From NCBI RefSeq assembly GCF_050624435.1, contig NC_134546.1, forward strand, positions 17,383,001 to 17,447,000: a stretch of DNA of 64,000 bases. The letters are read 5' to 3'. The first letter of the stretch is position 1; every line of letters starts with the position of its first letter. Source of the stretch: Tenrec ecaudatus (taxonomy: Eukaryota > Chordata > Mammalia > Afrosoricida > Tenrecidae). The notes under the pieces are model-generated. The model worked only from the letters and a program-made list of their open reading frames with translations, was not told the DNA's origin and searched no databases. The translations under genes were made by a program, and so were the position numbers. Positions 10,076 to 22,817 of the stretch are shown piece by piece.

Positions 10076-12149
10076 CTTCAACGTCCTCGGGGTTCCTGTT
10101 GGGATCTCCATGAGAGCATGGCAGAGACTGCTGGGGGTGGGGGCTCATGCATGCGGTTTGGGGGACTGGATGACGGGGAATAGAGAGGTGCTGACATGAT
10201 TGTTTTCACGAGAGCACAGAATAGTGACCCACAAAGATTCTCTAGGGAAAGGGACTAACATCTGGCACGGAAACCGAGGGAGTTCTGAAGGATGGATATT
10301 CTAGTGAAGGAAAAACAGAAGCAGGTAACCTAGAAATACTCAAAACTTCTTTCTTCTAGAACTTCTGGTCAGCCTGCGTGTGCTTTGCTTGTAACACGGA
10401 GCGCTAATGGGGTTTGCAACTCTACGGCAGAACACATGAAAGCGGGGAAAGAGGCATCGTTTGGAATTTTCCTTCATGGTGAATTCCAATTAGGAATTTG
10501 TCAGAACAATTAGTTAGACTGCTTCTAGGTGTGAATAGCACTTGTCTGGTTTCCCTAGGTAACCCAAATTAACGCATTTTAAAAGTGCTTATGATCAACA
10601 TGAGAACTAATTAAAGTTTAAATCTGAGCGCCCCTCCCCCCCCAAAAATTTTAAAAACCATTTTTGTTGTCTTAGTAGAATTTCTGGCCTCGGACAATAC
10701 CCCAAAGATAAGAGAAACAGAATTATTTATCTCATCCTGGTGCCACTTGCCGGGCAAGCATGGCGTATGAGTAATTAAATGCTTAACCTTCTCCCAAAAG
10801 CCTCTATGCGAAGCTCAGCTAGTAGGCGGGGAAAAGTTCTTAAGATCACACTGATTTATTTCAACCAATTTTCACAGCTAAGACTTTAACTCGGAACACC
10901 GATGTGGAGTGATGAACGCTTTTACGTGGGCCTTTCCAGCCATGGTCGTGTGACTGCCGCACAATGCTTGATTATGCGAACTGACTTTAGGTCCACTGAG
11001 AGTGGTCTTCTTGTGGATGGAATTGAGTGATTTCTGGTCTGTGAAGGGGATCAGTTAGTTCATAGCCTTGTGGAGAGAGCCATGATTGAAACCTGACAGA
11101 AACCTATGCTTACCTAAGGGTCAGCTGCACAGAGGTGCAGGGGACACATCTGGCAGGAGGCTTGACAGTGGAGCCAAAGAGCTGTCACACTGGCGCATGG
11201 AAGAGCACAGGCGGCTTGGAGATGGCCAGGAACTGAGTTCACTGAGCCCGTCTGCTGTCTCTCCCACAAATTCCATGTTATCAATGCACCGTTGCTGAGG
11301 ACAGAATAACTCGAAATGTACCTATCTTGGATCAGTATCTTCTGATGAAACTGTCTTACTCGGTATTGAGACGCTCCGAGTTCTTCCCTAAGAGGAAGAA
11401 CAATTTCCCATTACTTGTCATCTTCATCAAAGAGTCCTGGGGGCAGCATCTGTCAGACCTGGGCTCTGGGTCTTGGGAGACATGGGTTTGGGCTCAAAAG
11501 CTTATGTCTACTCAAGAATAGACAGCTGGTGGAGAGAAATTGGCCCCTGTCCTACAGAGGAAGGAGTCTGGGCCTGGGCCATAACTGGTGACAGCTGTCC
11601 ACTCTTCTCCATGTGGTCTTCCTCCAACCACATCAGTCATTATATGTGGATCTTTATCTGTGGCCCGTGTTATTCAGGACTCCAAGGAATTGGGGGCTGG
11701 GCGTGTGTTCACACTTGGAAAGAGGTGATCCAGGCAAGCACAGCCATGACGCTGAGAAACACACCCGTGCCGGGAGCACTGGCCTGCTACTGAAGCTCCC
11801 TGTGCATCCGCAGCTCGGAGGCAGACACAGGCTCCGGCAGCAAGCAGCTCCGGGGACAGATGGGTGGAACACGCCCTCCTCTCATCTGCACCTCAGAAAT
11901 CCTTGGGGAACCGGTTGGCATGACAGTCTACGAAGACCATATTCTGTATCCTCCTTTGGTGGCAGGGCCTGGGTCTTCCCAACTGGTCAGCGGCCATCTA
12001 AGGTGTCATGGTCGACCTCTCCCTGTCTGGAGGAAAGAAGTGCGAGGAAAATCAGAGATTCCCGGAAAAAATGAATCCCATGGACTGGTGGAGCATGTCA
12101 GCATCCGTCTTCTCTGGTCTTCCTTAGCCATGGTCCAGCTTTGACCTGC
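10076..12149. other. Unique sequence, possible conserved non-coding block at 10370-10640
   Basis: No gene or repeat was recognised over 2 kb. The 10370-10640 part is rich in ATTA/TAAT homeodomain-type words (CAATTAGGAATTTGTC, AGAACTAATTAAAG) and looks like regulatory DNA, but this is an impression only. The 11580-12150 part carries long open frames on both strands without family resemblance. Confidence 0.35.
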
Positions 12150-12420
12150 ACGTGAGGCAACTGAAAATGCCGTGACGTGGGCCAGGCCCACCTGTGGGCT
12201 CAAAGAGATGCCTTTGCTTTCGACCACTTCAGAAAAGCCTTTTGCAGATTTGCCAAGATCCAATGCATCCGATCGTGACCAGTGCGGACGAGCCTGGATT
12301 GTGGACCCAAGTATGATGGAGCCCTTGGCAACTTCAGCCTCGTCTCCGTCCCTCACACTGCTGCAGAACAAGGATGGGACCAGCTGCTGCTGTAAAGTTA
12401 CAATCTTGGAAACCTTACAG
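12150..12420 (-). repeat. RTE (BovB-like) fragment
   Basis: The plus strand shows the same antisense order as the copy at 3990 and 9140: GAGGCAACTGAAAATGCCGT, GGGCTCAAAGAG, CCTTTTGCAGATTTGCC, GATTGTGGACCCAAGTA, then CTTGGCAACTTCAGCC. It is moderately diverged. Confidence 0.7.
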
Positions 12421-12446
12421 GACAGTTCGCTTGCTCTCTCTTTTTT

Positions 12447-12588
12447 TCCCAATCATTTTATTGGGGGCTCATACAACTCTTATCACCATCCATACATACA
12501 TCCATGTATCAAGTACATTTGTACATTTGTTGCCATCATCATTCTCAAAACATTTGCTTTCTACTTGAGCCCTTGGTATCAGCTCATT
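12447..12588 (-). mobile_element. Short L1 3' end
   Basis: Antisense L1 terminus: CATTTTATTGGGGGCTCATA through GAGCCCTTGGTATCAGCTC. It abuts a second minus-strand L1 3' end at 12589, which starts with its own T-run. Confidence 0.85.
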
Positions 12589-13090
12589 TAAAAAAAATCA
12601 TTTTATTAGGAGCTCCTACAACTCCTATCACAATCCATACGTACATCAGTTGTGTCAAGCACATTTGTACATTCGTTGCCCTCATCATTCTCAAAACATT
12701 TGCTCTCCACCCAAGCCCCTGGCATCAGTTCCTCTTTTTTCCCCCTCCCTCTCCACTTTCCCCTCCCTCATGAACCCTTGATAATTTATAAATTATTATT
12801 TTGTCATATCTTGCTCTGTCCCACGTCTCCCTTCCTCCACTTTTCTGTTGTCTGTCCCCCAGGGAGGAGGTCACATGTAGATCCTTGAAATAGGTTCCCC
12901 CTTTCCAACCCACCCTCCCTATCCCCTCCCAGTATAGCCACTCTCACCACTGGTCCTGAGGGGATCATCCGCCCTGGCTTCCCTGGGTTTCTGGTTCCTA
13001 TCTGTTCCAGTATACCTCCTCTGGTCTAGTCAGACTTGCAAGGTTGGATTCGGATCATGATAGTGGGAAGCGGAGGAGGAAGTATTTAGG
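12589..13090 (-). mobile_element. L1 3' end, longer copy
   Basis: Antisense L1 3'UTR from AAAAATCATTTTATTAGGAG through the C/T-rich block near 12740 to CCTCTGGTCTAGTCAGACTT near 13020. It is the same family as the copies at 43.2 and 54.1 kb. Confidence 0.88.
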
Positions 13091-13267
13091 AACTAAAGGA
13101 AAGTTATATTTTTCATCGTTGCTACATCGCACCGACGGACAGTTCTCTTTTGTCCTACAAAATTGCTGAGTCAGAAATGACTCAATGGCAGTGGGGTATG
13201 TGCCGCCCGGCATCTTTCTGTCTACCCAGCAATCCACCTGATTTTCTGGATACATTGCAAACTACGT

Positions 13268-13482
13268 TACTAAACCCACATCAAACCCACTGCCGTGCAT
13301 GCCAACTCAGAGTGGCCTTCTAGGACCAGGTAGAACTGCCCCTTCGGGTTTCTGAGCCTGTAACTGTCTGTGGGGGTAGAAAGACTCATCTTTCTCCCCC
13401 AGCATGGCTGGTGGTTTCAAACTGCTGACCTTGCAGTTAGCAGCCTAACAGGTAACTGCCATGCCACCAGGACCAGGGCTCC
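13268..13482 (-). repeat. AfroSINE
   Basis: Antisense copy: CCAACTCAGAGTGGCCTTCT, GTAGAACTGCCCC, GTTTCAAACTGCTGACCTTG and the terminal CCACCAGGACCAGGGCTCC. Confidence 0.88.
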
Positions 13483-13626
13483 TTAAACTGTGTTACAGAC
13501 AATGGAATATTAGTGTTAGAGAGGCTTAAGGATTTATTTTTAACACTTGGGTAGTGTGAACTTTAGGCAGGTCAGCTTCTACTTATAAATTATTCAAGGT
13601 CTTTTCCGCCCCTCGGCCTACAGTCA

Positions 13627-13830
13627 CAGAGCTCTGGTGGCCCCGTGGGTTAAGCATTGGGCTGCTCACTGCAAAGCAGGCAGTTTGGATCCATCAGGCA
13701 CTCCTCGGGAGAAAGGCGAAGCTTCCTGCTCCCCTGAAGATGACAATCCCTGGGACCCGATGTGCCCTTTTCATTGGTCCTGCAGGGTCATTGCGTCGCA
13801 ATCAACTTGGAGTCTGGGGGGTGGGGGGGA
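13627..13830 (+). repeat. AfroSINE
   Basis: Sense copy starting GAGCTCTGGTGGCCCCGTGG, then GGGCTGCTCACTGC, CTCCTCGGGAGAAAGGCGAA and GGGTCATTGCGTCGCAATCA. It is followed by a G-run. Confidence 0.82.
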
Positions 13831-14476
13831 GGTTGGTTTGGGTTTTGCTGTTCCTGTTTATCTAAAGCCGAGACAGCCGGACACGTATCCCTGCTGCTTC
13901 CTTTCCGAGACAGCTGGACACATATCTCTGGATCTTGGTGCTGATGTCGGACTTGGGACCCGGTTGGGGTCTGAATGCGGCATTCCACCGTGAGAAGGCG
14001 CTGTCCTGGGTGTAGCTTTACAATGCAATTTTCAGTTTGCGGGGTCCTGGCAAGAGCCCCCAGAGCTGCCCCCGACTTGATTTCTCCCACCAGTCTCCTG
14101 TTGCTTGGCAGCCTCCAGAGACTGGGTTGTTTTTTTTCTGCCTTATCATTGTGAGTTTAAAAATATTTTTTCATCCAACATTTAGAGGGACAATGGCCCC
14201 CCTGTGGCACAAAGCAGACGCTCGATCAGTGCTCATCGACTGAAAATCGATATGCACAATTCACACTGCTGGGTGCGTCCTGGAGGTTCTGTCCCTAGAT
14301 CTGCCAGCTCCAGCTGTCACCACGAAGGGAATGCTTGTATAAGATGAAACAGAAGATAGCAACCTTCTGGTTTAACCAGCCTCTTGCCTCTTTTCCTCTC
14401 CTGTTTCTCTTCTCTCCTATTTTTCAGTTGGCCCAATACTAACTAGCTGAATAAGTGGCACACATGCCACTCCTCA
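13831..14476. other. Unique sequence, nothing recognised
   Basis: Non-coding in appearance. It includes a short near-duplicated stretch, GCCGAGACAGCCGGACACGT and CCGAGACAGCTGGACACAT, at 13867 and 13905. Confidence 0.4.
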
Positions 14477-14477
14477 A

Positions 14478-14685
14478 GGAACCCTGGTGGTGTGGGGGAT
14501 GGCTCCTAGCCAGAAGGTCCACAGTTCAAAACTACCAGTTGCTCTGTGGCAGAAAGATGAGGCTTTCCGCCCCCATAAAGATTTACAGCTTCAGAAACCC
14601 ACGGGGGCAGCTTGACCCTATCTTTTAGGGTTGCGGTGAGTCAGAATCAACTCGACGCCTGTGAGTTTGGCTTGGTTTGAGCATA
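14478..14685 (+). repeat. AfroSINE
   Basis: Sense copy: AAGGAACCCTGGTGGTGTGG, then AAGATGAGGCTTTCCGCC, CAGAAACCCACGGGGGCAGC and GTGAGTCAGAATCAACTCGA. Confidence 0.9.
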
Positions 14686-16526
14686 AAACACACACAGAAT
14701 CCCAAGAAGAAGTTTAGGGCACCAGTAAATGGCACAGTGTTACCCAAACCTGCTCCTGGTTTTTCCAGGAAGAAGGTGTCTGCTCTGTGAGCTCAATAGC
14801 CCATACTGTAAACTCTAGCCCAGCCCAGCCCTTGTTCACACAGCTGTACATACTGTGGGTTGACAACCTCCTTCACCAGCAAAGCTAAGGCATCCAGAGG
14901 CTGGAAAGTCCCAAAGAACCTCTAGCCTACTGGAATGTTTGCCTGATGATTCAGGGCATCCACAGAGGGCACTGCCCAGGGCCCCAGGGCCCAATACCAT
15001 GACATGAGCAGCTTCAGCTAAACTCTCTAATCCAGAGTGTTAGCCAGAGACAGTGACTCAGCTTGTGAAGGGTTAATTACTTCTGGGGTTCTGCTCTGCC
15101 CCACAAAAGGGTGGGAAGCCCGGGAAAGGACATTTGCTGGGGGCAGACTCCTGGCTCTGTGCAGGGGAAAGCCTTTATTCCAGTGGGGTAGTTCTCCCAA
15201 GGCACAGGCTGCGGGCCGGGATTCCTGGGAGCCTCCCCTTGCTAGGCTAACAAAAGGGGCCTCCTGGAGGGTCTTCCTAGGGGAGGGATCAGGCGTGAGC
15301 TACACAGAGCTAGTCAGACCTGGAGTCTGTGGAGTTCATCTGGTTTGAAGTCGCTCTGGTAACCTCCTACCAACTCAGTAAAGTGGCATCATTAACTCAC
15401 TCTCAGGTGCCTGTCACAGCTGGACAGGTCAGCCTGGCATCACACCTGGGGGTCAAGTAGAAAATCCAGGATGGGCTACAGCCCCTGGGTCGGTCACTGC
15501 ATCGTGGGTCTGCAGGAGACGTAAAGGAAGTGCTGAGTGATCAATCATTTGCTCCAGGAGGGAGCTCTTTCCTGGCAGTCTGGCCCTTCTGGGCGTGGGC
15601 GGTGGTTCCACGTCCCTGCTCTGGGAACCTGGCCCAGTCTTATCGGGGAGTCACCACTCCTGGGCCGGCCAGAGCAGGCACAGTCGCCTGAGGCACATCA
15701 CCACCGGAAAATGTGGTGGTGGACCACCCTCTTGGAGATCCTGCGTTGAAGTAGCTGTGAGGAAGCACGGTGGGGCAGGCCCGGCACAATGTCCTCCTGG
15801 CAGAGTCACTCAGCCGTTGTTGTCCTCAAAGGTGGAGGCCTCTTCTGTGCAGTGACGGGGAGGGCTGGCCGGAGAGGCTTGGGGAAATGGGTGCAGAGTC
15901 TTGGGCTCGGGTCACAGAACTCAAAACCCATGTTCCACCTGGTCCTCGCCTTTGGTAAATCCTGGCGTGGCTTAGGATATCTGTTTCCCCGATCCTGGAA
16001 AGGGGCTCCATGCTACCTACCACTTGATGTGCACGGAAGTATTTAATTAATGTTTGCAAAGCTGCTTCAGATCCAGTTGTAGGGCCCATGGCCAAACACA
16101 AGGGCAGCTTGTTTAGGTTGGCAGGAAAAAAGTGAAGTGCTCCTCACTAATTAACGCCCTATTAGCAGAGCATCAATCGCCATGTAGCGTGACTCAAAAA
16201 CATGTTTATTTTCATCACTCGGCTTAGCTGGGCTTCCAAGCAAAGGCTATCGGAACGGACCTGATGGTGTGAAGTGATAAATGACTGAAGCTTCCCTTCC
16301 AGCTAAACTCAGCCTACAAAGAAATATGCTAAGGTGGGTGCATGCCAGGAAATGCCAGTCAAACAGGTGCCTGTTAGGGAACTAAGATAACCAGAAACCA
16401 GGGCAAATGTTTTCCGATCAAAGCGTCCCTGAACTCCGGGAATGCAGCTCCTAGCAGGAGCCCGGGCACAGTGAGGGTGCCATCTGCTGGCACCATTGGG
16501 GAGATTTTTTTGGAAATTGAAATGCA
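14686..16526. other. Unique sequence, possible conserved block near 16130-16290
   Basis: No gene was recognised in this 1.8 kb, although open frames exist on both strands at 15537-16101. The stretch at 16130-16290 (ACTAATTAACGCCCTATTAG) is AT-rich with homeodomain-like words and could be regulatory. Confidence 0.35.
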
Positions 16527-16658
16527 GGAGCCCAGATAGGGTAGTGGGTTATGCATCAGGCTGCTAACCATGAGGTCGGCAGTTCAAATGGGCCAGCGCT
16601 ATTCTTGGAAGGCGAAAGAGGAGGCTTTCTACCCTCTTAAAGATCTGCAACTGTCAAG
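16527..16658 (+). repeat. AfroSINE, 5' half, cut by L1
   Basis: The SINE head and middle (AGGAGCCCAGATAGGGTAGT, then GGCTGCTAACCATGAGGTCG and GAGGCTTTCTACCC) stop at AAAGATCTGCAACTGTCAAG, where L1 begins. The 3' half resumes at 22818. Confidence 0.88.
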
Positions 16659-16660
16659 AG

Positions 16661-19600
16661 CCACCATAATGCACCAATCTGCTTCCTACAAGAGACACAT
16701 CTTAAGCACACAGACAAGAATATACTAAAAATAAAGGGTTGGCAGCAAGTTTACCAATCAAATTGTAACTCCAAAAAGGCAGGGGTGGCTATCTTAATCT
16801 CCGACAAAATGGACCTCAAGATCCAAACCATAAAAAGAGAAAAAGAGGGACGCTACATAAAGCTCAAAGGTTCAGTAAACCAGGAAGCAATTAGCATATT
16901 GAATATCTACGCTCCTAATTACAGTGCAGAGAATTTCATCAAACTATTAAAAAGATGAAAAAAGAAATCACGGACTCAACAATCATAGTCGGCGACTTTA
17001 ACACCCCGCTATCAGAGAACGACAGGTCACAGGGAAAGAAGCTCAGCAAAGAGTCCATAGAGCTAAACAATGTAATCAGGCAACAGGGCCTGATAGACAC
17101 TTATAGAGCTTTCCATGCAAATGCAAAGGATTTCACATTCTTCTCAAGTCCACATGGATCTTTTTCAAGAATAGACCACATGCTGGGACACTAGTCCAGC
17201 CTGAGTAAATTCAAACACATAGATATTATCCAGACATCTTTCTCAGATCACCATGCCATAAAGCTGGAGATTAATAAGAGGATGTCCAGAAAAGCAAGGG
17301 CAGCCAATTGGAGGATGAACAACGATCTCCTGTGACATGAATGGGCAGAGGCCCAGATCAGAGAGAATATTAGGAAGTTTCTAGAAACTAACGAGAACGA
17401 GAGTACAACATATCAAAACTTCTGGGACACTGCAAAGGCAGTTATCAGGGGTAGTTTGATATCATTAAATGCATATATGAAAAAAGAAGAGAGGTGTATG
17501 ACAGATGCGTTAACACAAAACCTCCAACAACTAGAACAGAGTCAGCAGAACAACCCCTCCAATAGCAAGAGAAAAGAAATAATAAAAATTAGGGCAGAGT
17601 TAAACCAGTAGGAAGACAAGAGAACAATGCAAAAGATAAATGCAGCTAAAAGCTGGTTCTATGAAAAAATTAACAAATTTGACAGTCCTCTGGCAAAGCT
17701 TACCAAGGATAGAAAGGAGCAAATATCAATAGCCAGGATGAGGGATGAAACAGGTGAAATAACAACAGACCCCAAGAAGATTAAAAGGATAATCACAAAG
17801 TACTATGAAGGTCAGTATTCTAATGAATTCAGAAACATGGAAGACATGGATAAATATTTGGAAAAACAGTCTCTTCCTAGATTATCTCAGACAGAGATCA
17901 AGAACCTCAACAAACCCATAGCAAAAGAAGAAATAGAGAGTGTAATTTAAAAATCTACAAACAAAAAATGCCCCAGGGCCAGATGGCTTCACAGCAGAAT
18001 TCTACCAAGCTCTCAGGGAAGAGTTGACACCGATCCTCCAGAAAGTATTCCATAATATAAAAGAGAATGGTAAACGCCCAAACTCATTTTATAAAGCCAG
18101 CATTACTTTGATACCCAAACAGGGCAAAGACCCCGCAGGTATAGAGCATTACAGACGAATATCTCTAATGAACATAGATGCAAAAATCCTTAACAAAATA
18201 TTGGCCAATAGAATACAAAAGTATATAAAACATATCATCCACCATGATCGGGTAGGATTCATCGCAGGGATGCAGGGATGGTTTGACATCCAAAAATCCA
18301 TCAATATTATACACCACATCGAGAAGAAAAAGGATAAAACCATATGATAATATCCAAAGATGCAGAAAAAGCATTTGACAACATCCAACACCCATTCCTA
18401 ATCAAGACATTCATGAAGGTAGGATTGGAAGGTAAGTTCCTCAAGCTGAACAAGCTTTCTATGAAAGACCAACGGCCAACATCATAGTCAATGGAGAAAA
18501 GGTAAAAACAATCCCACTGAAAAAGGGTAAAAGAAAAGGATGCCCCCTATCCCCACTTCTATTCAATATCATTTTGGAGGTTCTGGCTAACAACATAAGA
18601 CAGCGGAAGGACATCAAAGGGATCCAAATGGGAGAGGAGGAGGTGAAACTATCGCTATTTTCAGACGACATGATCCTGTACATTGAAAACCCCAAAAGCC
18701 CCACAGCTGGAGCACTTACAGTGATAGAGGAATATGGAAGAGTGGCAGGATACAAGATCAATAAACAGAAGTCGGTAGCTTTTCTATATACATCGGACAA
18801 GACCATGGAAGAGGGGGTTAAGAAGGACGTACTCTTCACAGTAGCCAAGAACAAACTGAAAAACCTAGGAATATATTTAACAAAAAAATTACTAAAGACC
18901 TATACAAGGAAAACTGTAAGACCCTACTACAGGAAACTAAAAGCGACCTCCGCAAATGGAAAAACATCCCCTGCGCGTGGACTGGAAGGCGTAACAAGTA
19001 AAGATGACAATCCTACCTAAAGCACTTTACAAATTCAATGCTATACCAATTCAAATACCATCAACCTTCTTAAAAGAATTGGAAAAACTGACCACCAATT
19101 TCATATGGAGAGGAAAGAAACCCAGAAGTAGCAGAGAACGCTTCAAGAAGAAGGACACAGTTGGAGAACTCGCCTTACCCAATTTTAATGCCTATTACAC
19201 AACTACAGTGTTCACAACAGTGTGGTACTGGCACAACGACAGACACTCAGAGAAGTGGAAAAGAATAGAAAGCCCAAGAATAAAATCATCAGCATAGAGA
19301 CAACTGATCTTCAACAAGGGTCCCAAAACCATCAAGTGGGAAGTGGATGCCCTTTTTAACAAGTGGTGCTGGAAACAATGGATATCCAAATGTAGAAAGA
19401 TGAAACAAGATGTTTACCTCACCCCATACATAAGAATAAACTCAAGGTGGATCACAGACCTAGAAGTTAACCCCCAAACCATCAGGACCATCAAGGAGGG
19501 AATTGGAACTAACCTCAGAGCACTGGCCCAGGGAATTCAGAGGCTCACTGCAATAGGGAAGGGTACACACACAGGTGAACTGGAAATCGATGAATGGGAT

Positions 19601-20346
19601 TTAATAAGAATAAAGCACCTGTGTACCTCAAAAGACTTCACCAGGAGGGTAACAAGACAACCCACAGACTGGGAAAGGATTTTTAGTAATGATACACCGG
19701 ACTAAGGGCTCATTACAAAAATCTACAACACCAGCATGACCTGCAAAAAGAAGAAAACCGTTAACCCCCTAAGGAAGTGGGCAAAAGAACGGAAAAGAAC
19801 CTTCACTAGGGAGGAGACCCATATGGCCAATACGCATATGAGAAAGTGTTCCAGGTCATTAGCATAAGAGAAATGCAAATCAAAACCACCATGAGATCCC
19901 ACCTAACACCCCTGAGGCTATCCCAGATCAGCAAATCAGAGAGTAGCAAATGTGGGAGGGGCTGTGGTGAAGTAGGAACCCTCCTCCACTGCTGGTGGTC
20001 GTGTAGATTTGTACAGCCACACTGGAAAGCAATCTGGCGATACTTACAGAAAATGGAAATTGATCTACATTATGACCCAGTCATTCCTCTACTGGGCATA
20101 TACCCGGTAGAAGCAACAAATAAAACACGACCGGTCATATGCGTTCCAATGTTTATTGCGGCACAATTCACAATCGCAAAGACTTGGAAACAGCCTAAGT
20201 TTCCATCGATAGATGAGTGGATTAGTAAACTTTGGCACATTCACACAATGGAGTACTATGCAGCACTGAAAAGCATGGACGATCATATGAAATACGTCGT
20301 TTCATGGGAAGAGCTGGAAGGAATCATGTTAAGTGAGGTAACCTAA
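16661..20346 (+). pseudogene. L1 ORF2 pseudogene (endonuclease / reverse transcriptase)
   Basis: ORF2 is split into at least seven open pieces by stops and frameshifts. The endonuclease part at 16955-17194 shows VGDFNTPLS and SRIDHMLGH. The segment at 17627-17950 is the linker, ending [12 protein letters not shown]. At 18024-18347 the RT fingers show [20 protein letters not shown] followed by [15 protein letters not shown] and [11 protein letters not shown]. At 18574-19020 the catalytic motif is FSDDMILYIENP, with both Asp kept. At 19846-20346 the cysteine-rich C-terminus shows [16 protein letters not shown] and [10 protein letters not shown]. Because several stops are shared between no two pieces, it is incapable of making a full protein. 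Confidence 0.93.
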
Positions 20347-22817
20347 ACTTACAAAGACAGGTATCACATGAGTCTCCTGAGGTAAGTACAACCAGCATGC
20401 CAGGAATAGAAGACTAAACACCTAGCTCGCAGTAAACAGGTGGAAGGACAGATAGTTGGAGGGAGGGTGGACCACACCTAGGGAGATACATGAGAGTCCA
20501 GCATAAAGAAAGGGAAGGGGGCAGGTGGAGGGAGAAGCTGGGTGGGGAGAAACTGAGTTGATAGCATGGGGGGGGGGGAACAGGGCACTAACCCACCCAG
20601 GGGGAGAGTATTGGTTGTGTCCCCACAGAACTGGAACATGCATACGGACCCCACCATGGCATGCCAAACCAGGAGGGCAACATAACGCGCAGAGGAATCC
20701 ACAAAGAGACTGGACCATACACTGGCCCTACCAGAATTAGCCCGACTCCCACCATCGAAGGGAGTACCACAGAAAATGAAAATAGATCATCTGGTGTGGG
20801 AAAGGAACTGACCTACCACACCACACCCAGAAGGAAGCTGAAGCAAAGGAAGGAGGAAGAACAGAGTGGAGCACACCTGGGCCCATCAAGCCCACAGAAT
20901 GATAGGCCGGCTCAGAGGGCCCAATGTACATAGAGGACCATATAGCCGACCCCATGGTGAGATGCAATATCCTGCACTGACCCATGGCCCTACACAGGAC
21001 AGCACCAGAGACACAATGTAGGATGTGCAACTGAGCTGCCCCCAACATACTGAGGCAAAACACTGGGGGCATGCAATGGAGCGGCAGGGGAAGTAGAGTA
21101 AGGAGGTCCAGAGGGAGTATAAAGGATGGACTTTGGGGCCAGGATGTGGCACCCCATCAGACTCGTCTGGAAAACATATCTAAAGGTCAACAAACAGACC
21201 TTGAACCACTAACAGGCTTTTCTTTTCTTTTTTTCTCTTCTTTTAAATTTTGTATGTCAGTGGCTAGTTTGTTTGTTAGCTTGTTGGTGTTGCTGCTGTC
21301 TACGCCATGTTCTTATGTGCCACTTTGGTGCTGTCAATGTCAACCCCAATTTATGCACATATTAATATATCTGCAGGTCCACCTAGATAAAATAGGCTGG
21401 ACAAACAATATGAGAAGAAAATAATGGGACCAACAGTCCCGGAGGGACATGAGAGTGTGGGAGGTAGGGGAAGGGAGGATGTGTTGGCCAACCCAGGGAC
21501 AAGGGAACAATGAGTGGTTCAAAACCAGTGGAGGGAGGGAATGGGAGGACTGGTAGGGAGTGACCAAGGGCAAGGTAACTGAGAGAAATTACTGAAACCA
21601 GAATGAAGGCTGAACATGGTAGTGGGACAGGAGGAAAGAGTACGGAAATAGAAGAAAGGAGTAGGGCATACATAGAAGTCTAAATACAGACATGTACATA
21701 TGTAAATATACTTATGTTGTGGGAGAAATAGACCTATGTGCATATATTTATAGGTTTAGTAGTAGGATAGCAGGTGGACATTGGGCCTCCTCGCACGTAT
21801 TCCCTTAATACAAGAGAACCTTACTCAGCTAAACGGTTATTTCATGATACCCACCTTCCCGACATGATTGTGTGTGAACATGAGATGTTGAAGGGATCAG
21901 GTAGCAGACACCAAAGAACAAAAACCATCATTGGGTGATCACCTTCCCCATATAAACACTGAAGACGAATGTGTGCATAAGTAAGTGTGGTGAAGAAGGC
22001 TGATGGTGCCCAACTATCGAGAGATATAGCGTCTGGGGTCTTAAAGGCTTGAAAGTAAACAAGTGGCCATCTAGCCCAGAAGCAACAAAGCCCACATGGA
22101 GGCAGCACACCAACATATGTGATCATGAAGGGCCGAGGGGACCAGGTTTCAAGCACCAAAGGTGGCGGGGGGTAGGGGGAAACGTATCATCATAAATGAG
22201 GGGAGTACGTGATGGGGACCCAATGCCCATCTGTAGACAACTGGACATCCCTTGCAGAGGGGTAGTGGGGAGAAGATGAGTCACTCAGGGTTCAGTGTAA
22301 CAACAATGAAACTCACAACCTTCCACTAGTTCTTAAATGCTTCCTCCCCGCAACTATATGATCCCAATTCTACCTTACAAACCTGGTTAGACCAGAGGAT
22401 GCACAGCGGTACAGATGGGAAACACAGGGAATCTAGGGCAGATGAACCCCTCAGGACCAGTGGTGAGAGTGGTGATACCAGGAGGGAAGGGGGGGTATAA
22501 AGGGGAAACCGGTCACAAGGATCTACATATAACCACTTCTCTGGAGGATAGGCAACAGAAAGGTGGGTGAAGGGAAACACCTGGCAGTGTAAGATAAGAT
22601 AAAATAATAATTTATAAATTATTAAGGGCTCAGGAGGGAGAGGGGAGTAGGGAGGGAGGGGAGGGAAAAAGGAAAATGAGCTGATTCCAGGAACCCAAGG
22701 GGAAAGCGAACTTTGAGAATGATGAGGGCAACGAATGAATAAGTGTGCTTTACACAATTGATGTATGTATGGATTGTGAGAAGAGTTGTGTGAGCCCCAA
22801 TAAAATTATTTTTTAAA
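20347..22817 (+). other. Long L1 3'UTR
   Basis: About 2.47 kb between the ORF2 stop and the A-rich end. Sub-blocks recur elsewhere in the window: 20930-21220 at 24865, 21390-21520 at 6625, and 21570-22817 at 1514, 43160 and 54073. It contains a purine-rich G-run block (for example 20569-20579) and internal near-duplicated segments around GATCATGAGGTGTCG-like words. Confidence 0.85.

Larger units (their letters stand above)
16659..22817 (+). mobile_element. L1 retrotransposon, 5'-truncated, 6.2 kb
   Basis: A single L1 insertion that starts inside the endonuclease domain of ORF2 and runs to the A-rich end after CCCCAATAAAATTATTTTTT. It has about 3.7 kb of broken ORF2 and a 3'UTR of nearly 2.5 kb, very long for L1. 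A 20-bp target-site duplication flanks it: AAAGATCTGCAACTGTCAAG at 16639-16658 and AAAGATCTAGAACTGTTGAG at 22818-22837, 16 of 20 identical. ORF1 and the 5'UTR are absent. It provides the reference for all other L1 3'UTR pieces in the window. Confidence 0.95.

Noticed and set aside
9762..10148. Overlapping frames of 90 to 118 codons
   Set aside because: They lie on RTE 3' terminal sequence and its unique flank, with no coherent family match.
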